From positions 1 to 6,533 of the forward strand of contig JAGXLT010000057.1 of the NCBI GenBank assembly GCA_018334525.1: 6,533 nt of DNA. Reading direction: 5' to 3'. A program made the translations under genes and the position numbers. Positions within the stretch are counted from its first letter, which is position 1. Every line of letters begins with the position of its first letter. Positions 1-6,057 of this stretch are shown here, piece after piece. Under the pieces are notes generated by a model. That model made no database searches. It was not told the origin of the DNA and saw only the letters and a list, made by a program, of their open reading frames with translations. The stretch is from Gammaproteobacteria bacterium. GTDB lineage: Bacteria; Pseudomonadota; Gammaproteobacteria; Nitrococcales; Nitrococcaceae.

Positions 1-1673
1 TGGAAACTCTCGGTTTATATGAAGATCTGGTTGCCGAAGGATTTGCGGATCAGTTGGATGTGTACACATCCAGCCGGGAATGGGCGCACGACGTTAGCCT
101 GGGGCTATACCCCCTGCCGCGTGAGTGGGCAGATCATATCGCAGAGCGAATGAAGGCAGTTTTCCTGACCCGGACCACTAAGGAATGGGAACGAATCTTT
201 GGCAGGGGCCGCTTCCCGGGTAGCCCCCAGCGCTGGCTGCAGGAATGGATCAATGATGATCATGCTGAAACGGCCGGGTTGATGATTGAGGTGAATGACC
301 CGGTCTACGGGGTCATGACACAACCCGCACCGCTCGTCTGGATGCAGGAATGCGGGGAGGCCATGCTGAAGCCCCATCCGCGCTGGTGGGTCAGCGTTGA
401 TCAGGCATTGGCTGAAATGCGTGCGCTGCCAACGCAACTGCCGCGCCGACGCCCGCAGCGTCAAGGCAAAGGCTGGCTGGAAGGGGTGCGTATTGTTGAC
501 CTGTGCAATGTGATTGCCGGCCCTCACTCCACCGCCTTTCTGGCGCGATTCGGCGCTGAGGTCATAAAAATTGATCCGGCAAACCCGCAGTATGATCCGA
601 CCAATACCGTGATTTACGGGCTAACGCATATGCGCTCTAAGCGCTCATGCCTGCTCGACTTCCGGCCGCCCGCCGGCCGAGAGGCACTGAACCGGCTCAT
701 TCGCAATGCCGATGTGGTGGTATGGAATGCAACCGATGAGCAGGTTCAACGCCTCGGCTTTGATGCCGAAAGCCTGAAAGCTATCAACCCTCAGGCCATT
801 TTCTGTCAACTGGATTGTTTCGGGGGAATACGAACCGGCCCGCGAAGCAACTACCCGGGGTATGACGACCTGGTACAGGCGACAACGGGCGTGATGTTGC
901 GCTTTGGTGGTGGCATGGACACCCCTGAAGAACATGCGCATGTCGGTACGATTGATGTGATGTGCGGGTTTGCCGCCGCGATGGGCATTGCTACCGCCTT
1001 ATTTGCTCGTACGCACACAGGGCATGCTTATCGCCCGCGAACCTCTTTGGCCGCACTCAGCGGATTGCTCCAGCTGCCCTACTGCTATGACTATGCGCGG
1101 CGCGGATTGTTTGACGAGCCATCAGGCCCTGAAACCCCGGGGCTCGATGACCTGACTCGCTTTTATCAGGCATCGGACGGATACGTGCTGCTGAGTGCCT
1201 ATGAAAATGATTTACCGCGCCTGGCTGCCTTAGAAGAATTTGCCGGTTTAGACGATTGCCCCACGGAGAATCGGGCGGCCTTCTTAGCCGCCATTTTTGT
1301 CACCGCCAGGGCAGAAGACTGGGTCAACCGGTTACAGGCAGCAGGCATCGGTGCTGCGGTGTGTGAAACACTGGAGACGATTCGCGCCTACAACAGCCAT
1401 CCGCCTTTGCAAAGTGCAACTTACACACCGCAAGGCACTTTTTCTTTCACCCGTTATGACGATCACCCCAGTGGCCACGTGATTATTCAGGCCGATCCAC
1501 ATGCGGTTCGCGTCACCGAAAGTGTTATTGCTACACCCCGACCCGGCGAGAAATACGGACAATCGACACGCGATATCCTACGCTTTGCCGATCATGATGA
1601 TTCGGTCTTGGATACGCTGCTCGCTGAAGGCATTGCCAGCGAATCCTGGGGTGAAATGTACTTACCCGACTGA
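1..1673 (+). CDS. Tandem-domain class III (CaiB/BaiF) CoA-transferase, 5'-truncated by window edge
   Basis: This probably moves CoA between acyl groups in the cytoplasm; the substrate is unknown. The frame is open from base 3 with no stop, so the gene begins upstream and the TTG at 54 is internal. About 556 residues are visible (numbered here from that TTG). Residues up to ~115 look like the C-terminal end of a first CoA-transferase domain (WERIFG, EWINDDHAETAGL, EVNDPVYG). After a basic linker (PRRRPQRQ), a complete second domain starts near residue 142: LEGVRIVDL, then NVIAGP and FGAEVIKID. D301 in VGTIDVMCGF sits about 160 residues into this domain, as catalytic Asp169 does in formyl-CoA transferase, so it is the likely nucleophile. 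PRTSLAALSGL follows. Two tandem CaiB domains are the architecture of DddD, the DMSP CoA-transferase/lyase, and the distance from D301 to the C-terminus would suit it, but other tandem CaiB enzymes exist. Its tail overlaps the convergent Nudix gene. Family call strong, substrate weak. Confidence 0.9.
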   Translation, partial: ETLGLYEDLVAEGFADQLDVYTSSREWAHDVSLGLYPLPREWADHIAERMKAVFLTRTTKEWERIFGRGRFPGSPQRWLQEWINDDHAETAGLMIEVNDPVYGVMTQPAPLVWMQECGEAMLKPHPRWWVSVDQALAEMRALPTQLPRRRPQRQGKGWLEGVRIVDLCNVIAGPHSTAFLARFGAEVIKIDPANPQYDPTNTVIYGLTHMRSKRSCLLDFRPPAGREALNRLIRNADVVVWNATDEQVQRLGFDAESLKAINPQAIFCQLDCFGGIRTGPRSNYPGYDDLVQATTGVMLRFGGGMDTPEEHAHVGTIDVMCGFAAAMGIATALFARTHTGHAYRPRTSLAALSGLLQLPYCYDYARRGLFDEPSGPETPGLDDLTRFYQASDGYVLLSAYENDLPRLAALEEFAGLDDCPTENRAAFLAAIFVTARAEDWVNRLQAAGIGAAVCETLETIRAYNSHPPLQSATYTPQGTFSFTRYDDHPSGHVIIQADPHAVRVTESVIATPRPGEKYGQSTRDILRFADHDDSVLDTLLAEGIASESWGEMYLPD

Positions 1674-2182
1674 CGCCGATTTACCCGCCGAAAACGCACT
1701 AAAATAGCGGCCGTTGCACCCCATATATAATAAGGCCCGTAAGGTAGTGCCCATAACAGCCGCTGCCGCCCCAGATGCGGATGACGAAAAAATCGATAGG
1801 CCGTGGACGTTAAAACCGTTGCCACCGGTATTTCAAAAATCTCTCTTACCTCGGCAAAACACGGCACCAATTGAGCGGCAGGGTCAATGCGAGCCACTAC
1901 CGGCGTAACTTCAAACCCTGTTCCCGTCATATAACTTGGCAACTGGTGTGCCACCTGAACGAATTGGGGATCCAACCCTACCTCTTCCTGCGCCTCTCTC
2001 AGCGCAGTGGCCGCATGATGCGAATCCTGCGGATCCACTACTCCACCAGGAAAACAAATCTGCCCTGCATGATCCGGCAGTGCAAGGCTACGCCGCGTTA
2101 GAATCAGGTGATCTCCGCTTGGCCTTTCTACCAGGCCCACCAGCACCGCTGCTTGTCTGACAAGGGGCTTAAAGGTATTCAT
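1592..2182 (-). CDS. nudL: Nudix hydrolase, CoA pyrophosphatase (NudL/UPF0035) type
   Basis: Enzymes of this type split CoA and its derivatives into phosphopantetheine and 3',5'-ADP, acting in the cytoplasm with Mg or Mn. The protein is 196 residues from ATG 2182, the start chosen because it begins just ahead of the conserved strand AAVLVGLVERP. A TTG at 2230 would add 16 residues (containing CGGREKEHFP) unlike the family. Neither start has a good Shine-Dalgarno. The CoA-type signature LTRRS..(8)..GQICFPGG runs straight into the Nudix box: G46, then R62-E63 and E66-E67-x-G69 (REAQEEVG). These supply the metal-binding glutamates. Later YMTGTGFEVTPVV, a motif with EIFEIPV, and WGATAAIL near the C-terminus are as in E. 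coli NudL. Oddities: the conserved Arg of the UPF0035 signature is Pro, and about 25-30 residues after the domain are low-complexity (Ser/Lys-rich) and run into the CoA-transferase gene. Divergent from the sulfurtransferase. Confidence 0.88.
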   Translation of the reverse strand: MNTFKPLVRQAAVLVGLVERPSGDHLILTRRSLALPDHAGQICFPGGVVDPQDSHHAATALREAQEEVGLDPQFVQVAHQLPSYMTGTGFEVTPVVARIDPAAQLVPCFAEVREIFEIPVATVLTSTAYRFFRHPHLGRQRLLWALPYGPYYIWGATAAILVRFRRVNRRQSGKYISPQDSLAMPSASSVSKTESS

Positions 2183-2279
2183 TTGGAATAAGCATATCGG
2201 AAAATGTTCTTTCTCTCTGCCCCCACACAAATATTACCCTACCGCTTGTGAACTGAATGAATAACAACGGGGATTACTG
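2183..2279. promoter_or_regulatory. Divergent intergenic region between nudL and the sulfur operon
   Basis: This 97-base AT-richer gap is the only place from which the three-gene + strand unit and the - strand Nudix gene could both be promoted without reading through another gene. No convincing -35/-10 pair is visible on either strand: the best + strand hexamer is TATTAC at 2232-2237 (four of six matches) with a poor -35 and an over-long spacer, and its opposite strand gives TAATAT. A short inverted repeat, CACAA (2226-2230) and TTGTG (2246-2250) with a 15-base gap, could be an operator half-site pair but is short enough to be chance. Its role as a promoter region is inferred from gene layout alone. 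Confidence 0.4.
2269..2273 (+). promoter_or_regulatory. Ribosome binding site of the sulfurtransferase gene
   Basis: GGGGA lies six bases before ATG 2280. It fixes that start, which also yields a proper signal peptide at the N-terminus. Confidence 0.7.
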
Positions 2280-3206
2280 ATGCTTAATCTAAAGAAATCG
2301 TTGCTCGCCGCTGCCGGTGGGTTACTGTTAACGGCCGCCAGCTTTGCGCAGGCTTCTGAATTTCTGGTCTCTACGGAGTGGCTGGAGAAAAATATCGATC
2401 GTGATGACCTTCGTGTCATCGAAGTCAGCGTCAATCCGGGCGTATTTGAACGAGGACATATTCCGGGCTCGGTCAACTTTCGTTGGCACACCGATCTCGT
2501 CGATACGGTTCGTCGCGATATTATTGCTCGTGAAGACTTTCAGACCTTACTGCAGGATGCCGGCATTTCAGACGGTACGGAAATCGTACTTTATGGCGAC
2601 ACCAACAACTGGTTTGCGGCCTGGGGCGCATGGATATTTGATATCTATGGCGTAAACAACGTGCGCCTGCTCGATGGCGGGCGAAGCAAATGGGAAGCTG
2701 AGGGCCGACCCTTAAGTGTAAGACCCAGCAACTACACCGCGGGTAATATTCAGCTGGGTGAGCCAAACACCGCCCTACGCGCATTCCTGCCGGACGTCGT
2801 CGAAGTGGCAAAATCAGAAAATCCCAGTGTGGATCTGGTGGACATTCGATCTGCGGCTGAGTACGAAGGTCGTGTGATTGCACCTGATGGCGTGAATGAG
2901 TTGGCCGTTCGGGCCGGTCATATCCCAAGCGCCGTTAATGTCAGCTGGGGCGAAGCCGTTGCAGAGGATGGCACCTTCAAATCTGCCGATGAGCTGCGTG
3001 AGATCTATGCAGCGGCCGGGGTGGACGGATCGAAACCGGTCATCACCTATTGCAGAATTGGCGAGCGCTCCAGCCACACCTGGTTTGCTTTAAGTAAAAT
3101 CCTGGGCTACGAGGTTAAGAACTACGATGGATCTTGGACTGAATACGGTAATTCAGTCGGTGTTCCTGTCACTAACCTTGCTGGTACCGTATGGGGCGGT
3201 CAGTAA
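2280..3206 (+). CDS. sseA: Exported two-domain rhodanese (thiosulfate/3-mercaptopyruvate sulfurtransferase, SseA-like)
   Basis: It transfers sulfane sulfur from a donor such as thiosulfate to a thiol or cyanide acceptor through a cysteine persulfide. Residues 1-25 form a signal peptide: KK, a hydrophobic core, then AQA before SE, so the enzyme should act in the periplasm, unlike cytoplasmic E. coli SseA. Two rhodanese domains follow. The first (about 27-155) has GHIPGSVNF and LLDGGRSKW but Asp107 (YGDTNNW) in place of the active-site Cys, as usual for the non-catalytic domain. The second (about 165-308) has RAGHIPSAVNVSW and the loop C258-RIGER-S. The arginine-bearing loop favours thiosulfate over 3-mercaptopyruvate, whose enzymes carry CG-S/T-G. 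The length of 308 suits the family with a leader. It is the first gene of a three-gene unit; the transporter starts 14 bases after its stop. The symbol reflects family resemblance only; a thiosulfate sulfurtransferase name fits the loop better. Confidence 0.92.
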   Translation: MLNLKKSLLAAAGGLLLTAASFAQASEFLVSTEWLEKNIDRDDLRVIEVSVNPGVFERGHIPGSVNFRWHTDLVDTVRRDIIAREDFQTLLQDAGISDGTEIVLYGDTNNWFAAWGAWIFDIYGVNNVRLLDGGRSKWEAEGRPLSVRPSNYTAGNIQLGEPNTALRAFLPDVVEVAKSENPSVDLVDIRSAAEYEGRVIAPDGVNELAVRAGHIPSAVNVSWGEAVAEDGTFKSADELREIYAAAGVDGSKPVITYCRIGERSSHTWFALSKILGYEVKNYDGSWTEYGNSVGVPVTNLAGTVWGGQ

Positions 3207-3212
3207 AAAGGA
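3206..3212 (+). promoter_or_regulatory. Ribosome binding site deciding the TTG start of the transporter
   Basis: AAAAGGA lies eight bases before TTG 3221 and straddles the last base of the sulfurtransferase stop codon. The alternative ATG at 3191 has no comparable site upstream and would overlap the previous gene, so this site supports initiation at the TTG. Confidence 0.65.
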
Positions 3213-3220
3213 CAACCGAC

Positions 3221-4381
3221 TTGCGTATTCAACGACTCTCTATCAGCGGCGCCATTGTGGCGTCGCTGTTTTTTGCAGCCTGGCTAATGAATGGTCAGAC
3301 CAGAGACAGCCAAGCCATTGCCTTTTCGCTGGTTGCCGGCGGTATGTTTGGTTACATCCTGCAGCGTGCCCGATTTTGTTTTTTCTGCATTACCCGAGAT
3401 TTTATGGATCAGCGTGACGCCAGCGGATTACTCGCTCTGGTGATTGCCCTTTTAGTGGGCACGCTTGGTTATCACGCGGTATTCGGCCTGTTCCTGCCAG
3501 ACGCCAGTGCCGGGCGCCTGCCCCCCGATGCGCATATCGGGCCGATCAGCTGGGTCCTTGCGCTGGCGGCATTGGTCTTTGGCATTGGTATGGCGCTATC
3601 CCGATCCTGCATTAGTGCCCATCTGTACCGCCTGGGAGAAGGTTCTATCGGCTCCATACCCGCTCTGATCGGGGCGTTGCTGGGATTTGGCCTGGGGTTT
3701 GCCACCTGGAATTCGCTCTACTTAGCCGCGATACAGCAAGGCCCCGTGATCTGGCTGCCTACCCACCTGGGCTACGGCGGCTCGGCATTATTGCAGGTTA
3801 TTGTTTTAGGCGGGATCGCGCTGCTGCTAGTTCGCGCGCATAAAAAGCCAGCCTCCCCAAAACCTGCTACCAGCGCGATTGCTGCACTCGTCCAACAACG
3901 CTGGTCCGCGCCGGTCGCCGGACTTGCTATCGGGTTTTTGGCTGTTGTCGTTTATCTGCGCGTGGCCCCACTGGGCGTTACCGCCGAGCTGGGCAGCCTA
4001 TCGCGCACGGCGGGGGATCAACTCGGGCTGCTACCGGCCCGACTGCAGGGACTGGATACACTCGCAGGCTGTGCCACCGTTGTGAAAGAAACGCTGCTCT
4101 CACCCAACGGGGCATTTGTGATTGGCATGGTCAGCATGGCATTTGCGGCCGCCCTGCCGGCAGGCGACTTTAAACCCCGCTTACCCAGCGCAAGTGAAGC
4201 CGGTAGAAATCTACTGGGCGGTGTATTGCTTGGCTGGGGCGCTATGACGGCCATCGGCTGCACGGTTGGCACCCTTCTCTCGGGCATTATGGCCGCCGCG
4301 TTATCAGGATGGATTTTTGCGGTATTCTGCTTAATCGGAGTAATTAGCACCTGGAAAATACTGCAACGAGCCGAAGCATGA
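3221..4381 (+). CDS. YeeE/YedE-family sulfur (thiosulfate) transporter
   Basis: This polytopic inner-membrane protein belongs to the Sulf_transp family, whose studied members (E. coli YeeE, Spirochaeta TsuA) take up thiosulfate by relaying it between conserved cysteines. With the TTG start it has 386 residues and roughly nine or ten hydrophobic segments, among them about 8-25, 35-50, 70-90, 105-125, 143-165, 178-198, 225-245, 300-318, 330-350 and 360-380. Family motifs are ARFCFFCITRDF (C53 and C56), GIGMALSRSCISAHLYRLGEG (C130) and GWGAMTAIGCTVG (C347); C284 lies in LAGCATVV. C130, C284 and C347 are the best candidates for the relay cysteines, but I cannot align them residue by residue. In the second motif the usual GGC is RSC. 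The ATG at 3191 would add ten residues. The stop overlaps the next gene's start as ATGA, implying translational coupling to the gamma-glutamyltransferase. Family call strong; transported species inferred. Confidence 0.9.
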   Translation: MRIQRLSISGAIVASLFFAAWLMNGQTRDSQAIAFSLVAGGMFGYILQRARFCFFCITRDFMDQRDASGLLALVIALLVGTLGYHAVFGLFLPDASAGRLPPDAHIGPISWVLALAALVFGIGMALSRSCISAHLYRLGEGSIGSIPALIGALLGFGLGFATWNSLYLAAIQQGPVIWLPTHLGYGGSALLQVIVLGGIALLLVRAHKKPASPKPATSAIAALVQQRWSAPVAGLAIGFLAVVVYLRVAPLGVTAELGSLSRTAGDQLGLLPARLQGLDTLAGCATVVKETLLSPNGAFVIGMVSMAFAAALPAGDFKPRLPSASEAGRNLLGGVLLGWGAMTAIGCTVGTLLSGIMAAALSGWIFAVFCLIGVISTWKILQRAEA

Positions 4382-6057
4382 CTCAATTACCAAGAATTGC
4401 CCTTGCCCTGTTTCTCTGTATACAGGCTATGCCCGCGCAAAGCATGGTAAGCGCGGCTCACCCGCTGGCCACTGACGCCGGTGTTGAAATGCTGACCGCA
4501 GGTGGGTCGGCTATTGATGCGGCCATCGCTATTCAGGCGGTGCTCACGTTAGTAGAGCCTCAATCAAGTGGCATTGGCGGTGGTGCATTTTTACTGCATT
4601 ACGGGTCACAGGATGACCGCCTACAAGCCTTTGATGGGAGAGAAACGGCACCTAAAGCGGTACAGAGCTCGCATTTTCTGGATGCGTCCGGCCAGCCCCT
4701 TCCATTTCTTGATGCTGTGCCCGGCGGGCGCTCAGTCGGCGTGCCCGGTCTTTTACGTATGCTGGAAACCGCGCATGCCGAGCATGGCGTTTTACCCTGG
4801 CATAGGCTGTTTGAACCGGCCATACGGCTGGCCGAAAACGGCTTTACGGTTACACCGCGGCTTGCAGAAATGCTGCGCCTTGATTTACCGCTAAATGCCT
4901 TTGAGCCAATGGCCAGTTACTTCTTTCCGGATGGCGAGCCGATTAATGCCGGAATCCAGCTAAAAAATCCAGCGCTGGCAGCCACGCTCAAGCAAATAGC
5001 CACTGAGGGTGCAAACGCCTTTTATGAAGGGCCAATTGCTCAAGCGATTGTTGAGACCGTACAAAAACATGGCGGCCTGCTAACGCTGGACGATATGGCC
5101 GAGTATCAGGCGGTCGAACGCGCGCCTGTTTGCCTTGTAATCGCCCGAAACAACGTTTGCAGCATGCCCTTACCGAGCAGTGGCGGAATGACGGTGCTGC
5201 AGATTCTTGCGCTGTTTGAACAGGCTAAGGCTGCATTTCCCGAGGCGACTGCCACCCTACAAACGCATCTGTTTCTTGAGGCATCTCGCCTCGCATTTGC
5301 CGATCGTAATGAATACCTGGGCGATGCCGATTTTGTCGATGTGCCTGTTGAAACGCTGCTCAGTGATGACTATCTCGAGCAACGTGCCGCACTCATTTCT
5401 GCTGATCAATCGCTTGGAATCGCCCTCCCCGGCCTGAATTCGGGCCAATCAGCCGCTAGCGCAAGTAAACTGATTAACCACTCCACCAGTCATTTCAGCG
5501 TGATGGATTCATCCGGCAACGCCGTATCGATGACCAGCTCTATTGAGATGCCTTTCGGCTCACGGCTGATGGTGGGCGGGTTTTTGTTAAACAACCAACT
5601 GACTGATTTTCGATTTGACCCGGCCGCCGCCGATGGTCGGCCGCATCCCAATCGTATTCAGCCTGGCAAGCGCCCCCTATCGTCTATGTCACCGGTTATC
5701 GCTGTTGATTCAAATGGGCAACCGGCGTTAATTATCGGCTCACCGGGCGGCACCCGAATTATCGGTTATGTTGCACAACGTGTAGCCGCCATCCTTATGC
5801 AGGAGCAGCCATTAAAAACCGCCGTGGATGCGGGTAGCTTTATTAATCGCAACGGCAAAACCGAGCTGGAGGAAGGCACGCAAGCCGCTGAAATGGCCGA
5901 CGCATTAAAATCGCTGGGCCATGAAATAGCCGTGCAACCACTTACCAGCGGTTTGCACGGTATCATGCGTCTTTCTGACGGGGCTCTCCGCGGGGCGGCT
6001 GACCCTAGGCGCGAGGGTGTAGTTGGTCAAACACCCGCGCAATCTCATCAAGAATAG
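4378..6057 (+). CDS. ggt: Gamma-glutamyltransferase (glutathione hydrolase), exported
   Basis: It cleaves the gamma-glutamyl bond of glutathione and related compounds, passing glutamyl to water or an amine and leaving Cys-Gly. The 559-residue precursor starts with an N-terminal signal-like segment (IALALFLCIQAMPAQS), so it should be periplasmic. Landmarks: AAHPLATDAG, SGIGGGAF, R88 in FDGRETAP (as E. coli R114), nucleophile T370 in TSHFSV, NNQLTDF with D410, S435-S436 in PLSSMSP (oxyanion hole) and GSPGG at 454-458. Self-cleavage before T370 would give a 190-residue small subunit, the same size as in E. coli. E390 stands where E. coli has N411 (both +20 from the nucleophile), and the segment from D410 to S435 is about four residues shorter than in E. 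coli, which suggests a reduced lid loop. Last gene of the sulfur unit, coupled to the transporter by ATGA; its 3' end overlaps the convergent acyl-CoA synthetase by 53 bases. No terminator is visible. Confidence 0.95.
   Translation: MTQLPRIALALFLCIQAMPAQSMVSAAHPLATDAGVEMLTAGGSAIDAAIAIQAVLTLVEPQSSGIGGGAFLLHYGSQDDRLQAFDGRETAPKAVQSSHFLDASGQPLPFLDAVPGGRSVGVPGLLRMLETAHAEHGVLPWHRLFEPAIRLAENGFTVTPRLAEMLRLDLPLNAFEPMASYFFPDGEPINAGIQLKNPALAATLKQIATEGANAFYEGPIAQAIVETVQKHGGLLTLDDMAEYQAVERAPVCLVIARNNVCSMPLPSSGGMTVLQILALFEQAKAAFPEATATLQTHLFLEASRLAFADRNEYLGDADFVDVPVETLLSDDYLEQRAALISADQSLGIALPGLNSGQSAASASKLINHSTSHFSVMDSSGNAVSMTSSIEMPFGSRLMVGGFLLNNQLTDFRFDPAAADGRPHPNRIQPGKRPLSSMSPVIAVDSNGQPALIIGSPGGTRIIGYVAQRVAAILMQEQPLKTAVDAGSFINRNGKTELEEGTQAAEMADALKSLGHEIAVQPLTSGLHGIMRLSDGALRGAADPRREGVVGQTPAQSHQE

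Noticed and set aside
54..56. TTG as start of the CoA-transferase
   Set aside because: The same frame is open to base 3 (ETLGLYEDLVAEGF before it), and the protein from this point would begin in the middle of a CaiB domain, so the true start is outside the window.
1674..1720. Possible bidirectional terminator after the CoA-transferase
   Set aside because: No stable hairpin followed by a T-run could be found on either strand, and the region codes for the Nudix protein.
2183..2230. Nudix start at TTG 2230
   Set aside because: It adds 16 residues without family resemblance; ATG 2182 lies next to the conserved domain. The TTG has a weak AGGG upstream, so it cannot be fully excluded.
2521..2928. 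135-codon open frame on the - strand inside the sulfurtransferase
   Set aside because: It is rich in Arg, Pro, Cys and His, lacks any recognisable motif and is antisense to a well-conserved gene; a shadow frame. The same holds for 105-527 and 4018-4386 on the - strand.
3191..3193. ATG 3191 as start of the sulfur transporter
   Set aside because: It overlaps the sulfurtransferase and lacks a ribosome binding site, while TTG 3221 has AAAAGGA at ideal spacing.
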